NCBI GenBank assembly: GCA_037482215.1
Contig: CP148074.1
Coordinates: 3,162,001-3,226,000 of the forward strand
Direction of reading: 5' to 3'
DNA length: 64,000 nucleotides
DNA from: Pseudomonas mendocina
Lineage (GTDB): Bacteria; Pseudomonadota; Gammaproteobacteria; Pseudomonadales; Pseudomonadaceae
Shown: in pieces, positions 54,192 through 60,983 of the stretch
How the letters are laid out: each line of letters starts with the position of its first letter
How positions within the stretch are numbered: position 1 is the stretch's first letter
Notes under the pieces: model-generated
Database searches by the model: none
What the model saw: the letters and a program-made list of their open reading frames with translations, nothing else
What the model was told of the DNA's origin: nothing
Made by a program: the position numbers and the translations under genes

Positions 54192-55071
54192 GGCTCTGTT
54201 GCAAAGATTGGCGGCAGTCAGAGGTAGGCTGTCGCTCTGCGCCGATCAGGCGGCTGCTGCGAAATGGTGGTTGAGCATGCCCATGGCCTCCGTCAGCGCC
54301 GAGGGCCCAATGCCAAAAGCTCTCTCCACAAGGCGCACCTCGCCCCTGATGCCGGGCTGCAGGCACCAGGGGCGAGCCTGTCCTTTGCGCAGGGCTCGCA
54401 TGACTTCGAATCCCTTGATCGTGGCATAGGCCGTGGGGATCGATTTGAAACCGCGCACCGGCTTGATCAGTATCTTGAGCTTTCCGTGATCGGCCTCGAT
54501 CACGTTATTGAGATACTTCACCTGCCGGTGGGCCGTCTCCCGGTCCAGCTTTCCTTCGCGCTTCAATTCGGTGATCGCTGCACCATAGCTCGGCGCTTTG
54601 TCGGTATTGAGCGTGGCAGGCTTTTCCCAGTGCTTCAGGCCTCGCAGGGCCTTGCCCAGGAACCGCTTCGCTGCCTTGGCGCTGCGGGTCGGCGACAGGT
54701 AGAAATCGATCGTGTCGCCCCGCTTGTCGACTGCCCGGTACAGGTAGGTCCACTTGCCCCGCACCTTGACGTAGGTTTCATCCAGGCGCCAGCTCGGATC
54801 AAAGCCACGCCGCCAGAACCAGCGCAGCCGCTTCTCCATCTCCGGGGCGTAGCACTGGACCCAGCGATAGATCGTCGTATGGTCGACCGAAATGCCGCGT
54901 TCCGCCAGCATTTCCTCAAGGTCGCGATAGCTGATCGGATAGCGACAATACCAGCGCACCGCCCACAGGATCACATCACCCTGGAAATGGCGCCACTTGA
55001 AATCCGTCATCGTTCCGTCCGTCCAATCTCCGCCAAGCATGCTCAAGCTTCACGATTTTTGCAACAGAGCC
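54192..55071 (-). mobile_element. IS6100 (complete, 880 bp)
   Basis: A full-length IS6-family element. GGCTCTGTTGCAAA at 54192 is matched by TTTGCAACAGAGCC ending at 55071, exactly 880 bases apart, the length of IS6100. The eight bases on each side (GCGACGGA and TCGAGCAA) differ, so there is no target duplication; it arrived with the integron end on the left and was joined to other DNA on the right by replicative recombination. Confidence 0.95.
54246..55010 (-). CDS. tnpA: IS6100 transposase
   Basis: A 254-residue DDE transposase of the IS6 family. The N-terminal HTH region (WRHFQGDVILWAVRWYCRYP) and the catalytic core with LDETYVKVRGKW, NTDKAPSYG and NVIEADHGKLK (the D, D, E residues) are intact. 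It matches IS6100 along its length. The ATG at 55010 (MTDFKWRH) is the known start; the frame extends upstream into the terminal repeat. Confidence 0.95.
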   Translation of the reverse strand: MTDFKWRHFQGDVILWAVRWYCRYPISYRDLEEMLAERGISVDHTTIYRWVQCYAPEMEKRLRWFWRRGFDPSWRLDETYVKVRGKWTYLYRAVDKRGDTIDFYLSPTRSAKAAKRFLGKALRGLKHWEKPATLNTDKAPSYGAAITELKREGKLDRETAHRQVKYLNNVIEADHGKLKILIKPVRGFKSIPTAYATIKGFEVMRALRKGQARPWCLQPGIRGEVRLVERAFGIGPSALTEAMGMLNHHFAAAA

Positions 55072-55090
55072 TCGAGCAAGAGGGGTCACT

Positions 55091-55693
55091 ATGGTCACCA
55101 GAGGTTTCACCGGTCGCGGTTCAGGCGACCAGTCCGATCGGATTCCGCCAGGTCAGCATCTGGTGGAGGATTTCCCTGTTCTGTCGGCCGGCCCTACGCC
55201 GAGGGTAGAGCCCTCCGACTGGAAATTCACAGTCAAAATTGGTCCGAAGCCCGTCAAAACGTGGAATTGGGGCGAATTCAACACTCTACCAAAGACCCAG
55301 GTGACAAAGGATATTCACTGCGTCACCTCTTGGTCCAAACTGGATACCGTTTGGGAGGGTGTACTCATTGAAGACATCCTTGCAGATGCAGAGCTTGATC
55401 GGCCTACCGATTTCGTCTTGGCGCACTGCTACGATAATTATTCGACAAACGTCCCTCTGACGGATCTGCTTTCCGGGAAAGCGATGGTCGCCCTCAGTTA
55501 TGCGGGCAAGCCACTTTCCCGCGATCATGGGGGGCCGGCGCGTCTTCTAGTGCCGCACCTTTACTTCTGGAAATCCGCCAAATGGGTGAATGCGCTGCAA
55601 TTCACGACGCGTGACGAGGCCGGCTTTTGGGAGCTGCACGGCTATCACATCTACGGCGATCCGTGGCGCGAACAACGATACACCCATGACTGA
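55091..55693 (+). CDS. Sulfite oxidase-like molybdopterin-dependent oxidoreductase
   Basis: A 200-residue protein with only the molybdopterin-binding fold of the sulfite oxidase family. The molybdenum-ligand cysteine is in DIHCVTSWSKLD (about residue 76), and DHGGPARLLVPHLYFWKSAKWV is the conserved cofactor-binding block. No Tat signal or heme domain is seen, so it is cytoplasmic. The ATG follows GAGGGG and lies 19 bases after IS6100, so the native promoter is probably lost and transcription may come from IS6100. It overlaps the flavoprotein gene, its likely electron partner. Confidence 0.82.
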   Translation: MVTRGFTGRGSGDQSDRIPPGQHLVEDFPVLSAGPTPRVEPSDWKFTVKIGPKPVKTWNWGEFNTLPKTQVTKDIHCVTSWSKLDTVWEGVLIEDILADAELDRPTDFVLAHCYDNYSTNVPLTDLLSGKAMVALSYAGKPLSRDHGGPARLLVPHLYFWKSAKWVNALQFTTRDEAGFWELHGYHIYGDPWREQRYTHD

Positions 55694-56432
55694 AAACGAA
55701 GCGCAAGTCCGTTCGTGGCAATCATGCGTGATCGACGACATCATCCAGCAAACACCGAGTATCAAGAGCTTCTTCCTTCGGTTGAGCAAGCCGTTCGCGC
55801 ACACCGCAGGTCAGCACGTCGATATCCGGCTGACCGCGCCCGACGGCTACAGTGCAATGCGCAGCTACTCGATCGCGTCATCGGCAGTTTCGACCCCGAT
55901 CGTCGAGATAGCTATCGAGCGCATGCCGGATGCCGAAGTTTCGCCGTTTTTTCACGACATCGCGGCGATTGGTGACGAAATCGAAGTTCGCGGTCCGCTC
56001 GGTGGCCATTTCCTTTGGCCTGAGCCTGCCATAGATCCGGTTCTGTTGATCGGGGGAGGCTCCGGCCTCGTGCCGTTGATGGCAATGATCCGGCAGCGCC
56101 GCGCATTGGCCCAAGCCGTTCCGACAGCGTTGCTCCTGTCCGCACGAACCGCCGAGGACGTTCTCTTCTCAGAAGAACTTCATTGCATCGAAATCAGCGA
56201 TCCGGCGTTCGTCCTGGCGCTCGCGATTACGCGCGAGAAACCGGTTCGCGCATCGGACTTTGCGCGACGGATCGACGGCATGATGGTCCAAGAAATTCTA
56301 ACCAGGCTTCAGGGAAAGCCGACGCAAGTGTTCGTCTGCGGGTCTAACGGATTCGTCAACATCGCAACCGATAGCGCGCTGCTGGCGGGCTTGGACGCCT
56401 CCATCATCAAGACGGAGCGCTACGGGGGCTAG
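55686..56432 (+). CDS. Ferredoxin-NADP reductase-type flavoprotein
   Basis: A 248-residue FAD/NAD(P) oxidoreductase without an iron-sulfur domain. The FAD-binding motif is RSYSIASS (about residue 59), the pyridine-nucleotide site is LIGGGSGLVPLMAM (about 121), and VFVCGSNGFV near the C-terminus closes the FNR fold. It overlaps the sulfite oxidase-like gene by eight bases, so the two should form a NAD(P)H-dependent reductase or oxidase pair. The substrate is unknown. Confidence 0.82.
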   Translation: MTENEAQVRSWQSCVIDDIIQQTPSIKSFFLRLSKPFAHTAGQHVDIRLTAPDGYSAMRSYSIASSAVSTPIVEIAIERMPDAEVSPFFHDIAAIGDEIEVRGPLGGHFLWPEPAIDPVLLIGGGSGLVPLMAMIRQRRALAQAVPTALLLSARTAEDVLFSEELHCIEISDPAFVLALAITREKPVRASDFARRIDGMMVQEILTRLQGKPTQVFVCGSNGFVNIATDSALLAGLDASIIKTERYGG

Positions 56433-56885
56433 CGGCGCGAGCTATCTCACGTCGCGCCGATCGTAGACGTGCGCCCTGGGAAGCTTTGGCGATCAACGTG
56501 AACCGTTTTGCCGAACACAGTCTTCGTACCCCCCGGCCTCTAGAACGCCTTCGCTCGCGATACCTGGCTCGACATCAAGCTCAATTTGAAAGTTCCTGCA
56601 CTATCCGTCGTCCTGATATGCTCGACCAGCATGATGGGCGATTCGAGCGGGACCGCTTCCGTCCCAATCGAGGCTCGGTTACCTTAGAGCATCGGCTCGG
56701 CGCTACAGGAGGCGCGTGCGGCCTCTGCCTGGCGGTGAAAGCACTTTGGGCCATGTCGCCTGGATAGCGGCCAATCGTCAGCATCTGCTCCGATGTCGGC
56801 CAAGGTGCAGTCGCCATCTTTGAACGCCGCGAATTGGAGATCAACGCCATGACAGCGATCCGCGTGCAACTGCCGGAGATGCAAT
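56433..56885. other. Intergenic stretch with a possible gene remnant
   Basis: About 450 bases between the flavoprotein and glutaredoxin genes. No complete gene is convincing. A frame open from 56768 to 56896 directly after a stop codon, with protein-like composition, and a second one ending at 56767, may be remnants of one decayed gene. I cannot name the family. Confidence 0.35.
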
Positions 56886-57158
56886 ATGACAACTGATGTA
56901 TTGCTGTACACCACGAATTGGTGCCCGTTCTGCCGCCGAGCGAAGGCGCTCCTCAAGGAAAAGGGCGTGCGATGGAAGGAGCTCGATATTGAGGCGGATC
57001 CGGCTCACCGGCAGGCCATGGCGGAAGCGTCGGGGCGAAGCTCCGTGCCGCAGATCTTCATCAATGGCACCCTTATCGGTGGCTCCGATGAGCTATTCGC
57101 GCTCGATGTCAGAGGCGAGCTCGACAAACTTCTCGGGCGCAACCCGCCTGCCACCTGA
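56886..57158 (+). CDS. Glutaredoxin (GrxC type)
   Basis: A 90-residue dithiol glutaredoxin. The active site is NWCPFCRR (Cys12 and Cys15), the glutathione-binding SVPQIFINGTLIGGSDEL block follows, with the cis-proline in VPQ. It reduces disulfides at the expense of glutathione. A site GGAG lies 9 bases before the ATG. It sits in the redox cluster with the molybdenum enzyme and flavoprotein, so these may share an oxidative-stress role. Confidence 0.9.
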   Translation: MTTDVLLYTTNWCPFCRRAKALLKEKGVRWKELDIEADPAHRQAMAEASGRSSVPQIFINGTLIGGSDELFALDVRGELDKLLGRNPPAT

Positions 57159-57225
57159 GGAGGTGCGGCTTGGGGCAGCCAGCCCGCGAGCCTTCGCCGG
57201 TTGATGAATACAAAAGGAGAGTCCG

Positions 57226-57507
57226 TTGGTCTCAGCCATCTGGAAAGACACTACTATCGCCACAAGCGACGAAACAGTCATCGTCGAGGGAAATCACTAC
57301 TTCCCACCGTCAGGAGTCGACCTGAGCCTGCTTGAGATGAGCCCGCACACATCTGTCTGTCCGATCAAAGGCGCCGCGCGCTTCTTTCATGTTCGCGCGG
57401 GTGACGCGCTCAACGTGAACGCCGCTTGGACCTATCCCGCCCCCACTCCGGATGCCGAGGGTATCCGGGATTACATCGCTTTCTGGAAAGGCGTGGACGT
57501 TGCCTAG
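57226..57507 (+). CDS. DUF427 family protein
   Basis: A 93-residue protein matching DUF427: WKDTTIATSDETVIVEGNHYFPP at the start, TSVCPIKGAARFFHV in the middle and a DYIAFWKGVDV end. The function is unknown; members are small beta-barrel proteins often near redox genes. The start codon is TTG at 57226, supported by AAAGGAGA five bases upstream and by the family alignment; no ATG fits. Confidence 0.8.
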   Translation: MVSAIWKDTTIATSDETVIVEGNHYFPPSGVDLSLLEMSPHTSVCPIKGAARFFHVRAGDALNVNAAWTYPAPTPDAEGIRDYIAFWKGVDVA

Positions 57508-57676
57508 CAGACTGGACGGACGACTTCGCTGATAGCCATGCGGGCGCCGACATCTCAATTATCCTGCCCACCCCGGGCCTCGTCGGCTGCAGGAATCTGC
57601 CCGGCACCTTAGCGCGACCCGGCACTGGCGGTCTCGCACCCGCCGCGCCTCTGTTCTATCAATAAGGATGGATGAC

Positions 57677-57943
57677 ATGGAGCATTCCGAGTTCGATGCC
57701 GCTTTCGCGAAGCTTGCGGAGGGATACAGAGAAGGGACTTATGAAGGCCGGCGTTTCAGCTTGATCGTCCGGCGATCTGGGGACGGACGTCGCAACAGTC
57801 TGTTCGCCAGGGAGTTGGACGGGACTGACATTGTCAGCTTCAACCTCTTCCGCGTTACATCAGACAGGACATTGTTGAAGCCGTGCGAAATGTCCGCCGA
57901 AAAGGTCGTAGCGTTCGTGCTGGAGTTCCGACCGGACACCTGA
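57677..57943 (+). CDS. Small hypothetical protein
   Basis: An 88-residue protein of unknown function, without signal peptide or membrane segment. Sequence features such as YEGRRFSLIVRRSGDGRRNSLFARELDGTDIVSFNLF indicate a small alpha/beta fold. The ATG at 57677 is preferred because AAGG lies 9 bases upstream; the ATG at 57668 is too close to it. It is co-directional with the redox genes and has their GC content. Confidence 0.6.
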   Translation: MEHSEFDAAFAKLAEGYREGTYEGRRFSLIVRRSGDGRRNSLFARELDGTDIVSFNLFRVTSDRTLLKPCEMSAEKVVAFVLEFRPDT

Positions 57944-58269
57944 CGGGCAGAAGAAGATCCCGGCCAACCGGCGCGCCTGCGACGGCCGGCTATCTAAGGC
58001 TGCGCAAGCCTATAGCCGCAGCTCATTGCACTTCGTCTGGCGAGGAATTCAACATCGATACGTCGCCATCCGCGGGGATATCGGTACAGGCGCCCGTGTA
58101 AGCCAGATTGAGAAATCCTAAGCGATGACTAACACCAATGACGCCACCCTTCCGACACATTCTATTCTTGAGGAATGCACAGCGATGGCTCCACTAACGC
58201 TCTTCACTTATTTATTTAAAATTTAGCGTCGTAAAAAGACAATTAAGTATTTTTAGATAATGCTTGGAA
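57944..58269. other. Junction between GC-rich redox cluster and AT-rich aph(3')-VI segment
   Basis: No gene is seen. The left two thirds are GC-rich like the redox cluster. From about 58190 the sequence turns AT-rich (TTATTTATTTAAAATTTAG), which marks the join to Acinetobacter-type DNA. No insertion-sequence end is recognised at the join. Confidence 0.5.
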
Positions 58270-59049
58270 TCAATTCAATTCATCAAGTTTTAAAAAATAA
58301 TTCCTTTTGTCAGGTCTATCATTTTTTAAATGCTGTAAAAATATTTTAGCAGTTTCCTCCGATGCATCCTCTCTTAGGCAACGTTCAACAAAGGATATAT
58401 CTACAAATTCATCTGCTAACCCAGCACGGCCAAGATCTAAAAAATAAATTTCATTGAATTTATCTATAAAAATATTACTATCCGTGATATCGCCATGAGA
58501 AAAAACCAATCTTTCTTCAACACGAGTCTCAGTTAACTCATTCCATAGACTTAGGTAAGTTTTATGCTCTCCCCATAATTCAGCGTCAAAATCATCTTGA
58601 TCTATATCGTCAAGGAGTTGGTTATCAATAAAAAATTTTGACTCTTTTAACCGATGATCAATGTTTGAAATAAATGGACAATCAATAATAGCAATTGAAT
58701 TTAACAGATTGAGTGCCTCCTTATAGATAGCAAGTAATTCTTGGTCTGTTAAAAAAAGCGCTGAAATTGGTTTTGCATTGATCGCTTTAGTGATCATGAA
58801 TTCAAACTGCTCATCCTGAAAAGTCATGATGAGTTCAGGCACCTTTAATTTCTCAGAGAGCCAACTCAACATTTTCGCTTCGCGAGAGACACTGTATGTG
58901 GTCTCTGTATATAAAGTGCTAGATCGCTTAAGAAAAAAAGTTTCATTATTTCGATTAAAAGAATAAACATCCGATGGTGACTGACCAATTTTATTTGGCT
59001 CTAAAACACTGTTTCCAATAAATTGTTGAATAATATTGGGCAATTCCAT
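58270..59049 (-). CDS. aph(3')-VI: Aminoglycoside 3'-phosphotransferase type VI
   Basis: A 259-residue kinase that phosphorylates the 3'-OH of kanamycin, amikacin and related drugs. The catalytic loop FSHGDITDSN (about residue 187) and the DLGRAG metal-binding motif are intact, and the N-terminus MELPNIIQQFIG matches the Acinetobacter aphA6 family. The length is that of the family and no frameshift is seen. The ATG at 59049 follows AAAAGGAAAA. The low GC content contrasts strongly with all surrounding DNA. Expression should come from the ISAba1 end 90 bases upstream. Confidence 0.95.
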   Translation of the reverse strand: MELPNIIQQFIGNSVLEPNKIGQSPSDVYSFNRNNETFFLKRSSTLYTETTYSVSREAKMLSWLSEKLKVPELIMTFQDEQFEFMITKAINAKPISALFLTDQELLAIYKEALNLLNSIAIIDCPFISNIDHRLKESKFFIDNQLLDDIDQDDFDAELWGEHKTYLSLWNELTETRVEERLVFSHGDITDSNIFIDKFNEIYFLDLGRAGLADEFVDISFVERCLREDASEETAKIFLQHLKNDRPDKRNYFLKLDELN

Positions 59050-59072
59050 CAAGTTTTCCTTTTATTCAGCAT

Positions 59073-59094
59073 TAAAAACCCCGCAAATGCGAGG
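59073..59094 (-). terminator. Terminator-like hairpin in the aph(3')-VI leader
   Basis: On the minus strand CCTCGC and GCGGGG (one G-T pair) flank an ATTT loop and are followed by TTTTTAAT. It lies between the ISAba1 outward promoter and the resistance gene, 24 bases before its start codon. It probably belongs to the original upstream context and may reduce read-through. Confidence 0.55.
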
Positions 59095-59140
59095 CCTAGT
59101 AAATAGATCTCTGTACACGACAAAAATAGATAACTCATTG

Positions 59141-59168
59141 AAATAATGTCACAATAATTGTTTTCTAA
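59141..59168 (-). promoter_or_regulatory. ISAba1 outward promoter driving aph(3')-VI
   Basis: On the minus strand TTAGAA and TTATTT lie 16 bases apart, the -35 and -10 boxes described for the ISAba1 outward promoter that activates carbapenemase and cephalosporinase genes in Acinetobacter. It points at aph(3')-VI, 92 bases downstream. Confidence 0.88.
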
Positions 59169-59179
59169 CGACGAATACT

Positions 59180-59749
59180 ATGACACATCTCAATGAGTTA
59201 TATCATATCTTAAACAAATCTCTAAAATGGAACAAGTCACATTTAAAGTGCTTTACGCTCATCATGCTTGTGATCATTTTAAAGCAAACATGTAATCTTT
59301 CTTCTGCATCTAAAGCCTTGCCCATCAAGTGCTTACCACAATCATTTTATCGACGTATGCAGCGCTTCTTTGCAGGTCAGTATTTTGATTATCGTCAAAT
59401 TTCTCAGTTGATTTTCAATATGTTTTCATTCGACCAAGTGCAACTGACTTTAGATAGAACCAATTGGAAATGGGGAAAACGAAATATTAATATCCTGATG
59501 CTCGCAATCGTTTATCGTGGAATAGCGATACCTATCCTTTGGACATTGCTTAATAAACGTGGAAATTCAGATACGAAAGAGCGCATTGCTTTGATTCAAC
59601 GCTTTATAGCCATTTTTGGTAAAGACCGTATTGTGAATGTGTTCGCAGACAGAGAGTTTATCGGTGAGCAGTGGTTTACATGGTTAATTGAACAAGACAT
59701 CAACTTCTGCATTCGTGTTAAAAAAACTTCATTGTCACCAATCATTTAG
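59180..59749 (+). CDS. ISAba1 transposase, first frame
   Basis: A 189-residue N-terminal part of the IS4-type transposase, with LDRTNWKWGKRNINI (first catalytic Asp) and VFADREFIGEQWF (second Asp). It ends shortly after a run of seven A (59720-59726). One base of slippage in that run would join it to the next frame (VKKNFIVTN), so full transposase production needs frameshifting. With the downstream frame cut, no active enzyme can form. Confidence 0.85.
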   Translation: MTHLNELYHILNKSLKWNKSHLKCFTLIMLVIILKQTCNLSSASKALPIKCLPQSFYRRMQRFFAGQYFDYRQISQLIFNMFSFDQVQLTLDRTNWKWGKRNINILMLAIVYRGIAIPILWTLLNKRGNSDTKERIALIQRFIAIFGKDRIVNVFADREFIGEQWFTWLIEQDINFCIRVKKTSLSPII

Positions 59750-59978
59750 GAAAGAATCATAAAATTAGTGATTTATTTCGCCATCTTAAAGTTGGTCAAA
59801 TTGAATGTCGTAAACGACGGATTTTGGTTGGTCGGGTGAAACTATATATAAGTGCACTACAGTTAGAAAATGGAGAGCTTTTACTCGTCGTTTCTCCTCA
59901 GTTTAATGCCAATGCTATTCAGGATTATGCATTACGCTGGGAAATTGAAACCTTATTCAGTTGTCTCAAAGGACGCGG
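59727..59978 (+). pseudogene. ISAba1 transposase, second frame, truncated
   Basis: The frame reading NHLGKNHKISDLFRHLKVG through LRWEIETLFSCLKGRG is the C-terminal part of the ISAba1 transposase. It includes the catalytic Glu region (YALRWEIETLFSCLKGR) but stops at the junction with the integron fragment; the last 100 or so residues are missing. The frame runs on by chance into attI1 DNA. Confidence 0.85.
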
Positions 59979-60103
59979 GTCGACTGCCCTGCTGCGTAAC
60001 ATCGTTGCTGCTCCATAACATCAAACATCGACCCACGGCGTAACGCGCTTGCTGCTTGGATGCCCGAGGCATAGACTGTACAAAAAAACAGTCATAACAA
60101 GCC
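59979..60103 (-). other. Truncated attI1 and intI1 upstream region with LexA box
   Basis: This is class 1 integron 5'-conserved-segment DNA between intI1 and the cassette site. On the minus strand it ends ATGTTACGCAGCAGGGCAGTCG, a few bases short of the attI1 recombination point, so cassette integration is lost. CTGTACAAAAAAACAG at 60076-60091 is the SOS (LexA) box that normally controls intI1. Confidence 0.88.
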
Positions 60104-60757
60104 ATGAAAACCGCCACTGCGCCGTTACCACCGCTGCGTTCGGTCAAGGTTCTGGACCAGTTGCGTGAGCGCATACGCTACTTGCATTACAGTTTACGAA
60201 CCGAACAGGCTTATGTCCACTGGGTTCGTGCCTTCATCCGTTTCCACGGTGTGCGTCACCCGGCAACCTTGGGCAGCAGCGAAGTCGAGGCATTTCTGTC
60301 CTGGCTGGCGAACGAGCGCAAGGTTTCGGTCTCCACGCATCGTCAGGCATTGGCGGCCTTGCTGTTCTTCTACGGCAAGGTGCTGTGCACGGATCTGCCC
60401 TGGCAGGGCATCAACGAAGACCAGAACCTGGGCATCGCCATCACCCGCCGTGCGCTGGAAGCCCCGCTGCGCGCCATCGTGGCCAACGCCGGTGAAGAAC
60501 CGAGCGTGATCGTGGCCAACGTCAAGGCCGGCGAAGGCAGCTACGGCTACAACGCCGCCACCGGCGAGTTCGGCGACATGATCGCCATGGGCATCCTGGA
60601 CCCGACCAAGGTGACCCGCTCGGCCCTGCAGCACGCCGCTTCCGTCGCCGGCCTTGCGATCACGACCGAAGTGGTCGTGGCCGAAGTGCCGAAGAAGGAA
60701 GAGCCGGCCATGCCGGGTGCTGGCGGTATGGGCGGCATGGGCGGCATGGATTTCTGA
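60104..60757 (+). pseudogene. intI1-groEL chimeric open reading frame
   Basis: Residues 1 to about 99 are the start of the class 1 integron integrase IntI1 ([20 protein letters not shown] to LCTDLPW). At about 60402 the frame passes directly into the last 118 residues of a GroEL chaperonin ([20 protein letters not shown] to the [11 protein letters not shown] tail). The integrase loses all catalytic residues and the chaperonin loses most of its apical and ATPase parts, so the product should have neither activity. The same kind of fusion is known from SGI1-type resistance regions, next to ISCR3. Confidence 0.92.
60191..60219 (-). promoter_or_regulatory. Integron cassette promoter Pc (TGGACA-17-TAAACT, PcH1-type)
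   Basis: On the minus strand, inside the intI1 remnant, TGGACA and TAAACT are 17 bases apart. This is the hybrid-strength PcH1 form of the class 1 integron promoter. No cassette follows; it now reads through the attI1 remnant and, antisense to the ISAba1 transposase, toward aph(3')-VI. Confidence 0.85.
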
Positions 60758-60849
60758 TCCGGTTGGCCCGGTCGTCAGGGAACCGGACCGCGCCAGCGCG
60801 GTCCGATCCCGGCAACGACCCGACATCAAGGCCCCAAGGACGGGGCCGG

Positions 60850-60876
60850 AGCCCGGCAGCGATGCCGGGCTTTTTG
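60850..60876 (+). terminator. groEL-derived Rho-independent terminator
   Basis: AGCCCGGC and GCCGGGCT form an eight-base-pair stem with a six-base loop, followed by TTTTGTTG. It lies 93 bases after the groEL stop and was carried along with the groEL fragment. Confidence 0.85.
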
Positions 60877-60983
60877 TTGTGCCCGCGCCGCGGCAATGTC
60901 TGACGCGAAGATCAGAACGCACCGATACGAACGTGCGAACACAGGCGCAACACTGAGCAGCCGTCCCCGCACCGGAGCGCTGC

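Larger units (their letters stand above)
59109..59978 (+). mobile_element. ISAba1, truncated at the right end
   Basis: The terminal repeat CTCTGTACACGAC at 59109 and the two transposase frames identify ISAba1 (IS4 family, IS10 group). The right third is missing: homology stops inside the second frame after the codons for KGRG and is replaced by attI1 sequence. The element is therefore immobile by itself but keeps its outward promoter. Confidence 0.9.

Noticed and set aside
54184..55079. Target-site duplication around IS6100
   Set aside because: The eight flanking bases on each side differ (GCGACGGA and TCGAGCAA).
56486..56767. 93-residue gene between flavoprotein and glutaredoxin
   Set aside because: No ribosome-binding site and no recognisable protein features; an opposite-strand frame overlaps it, so it is treated as a possible remnant only.
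58270..59978. TnaphA6 composite transposon
   Set aside because: TnaphA6 has ISAba125 (IS30 family) on both sides; here only a partial IS4-family ISAba1 is seen on one side.
60104..60757. Functional IntI1 or GroEL
   Set aside because: The frame keeps only the first third of IntI1 without the catalytic R-H-R-Y residues and only the last fifth of GroEL.
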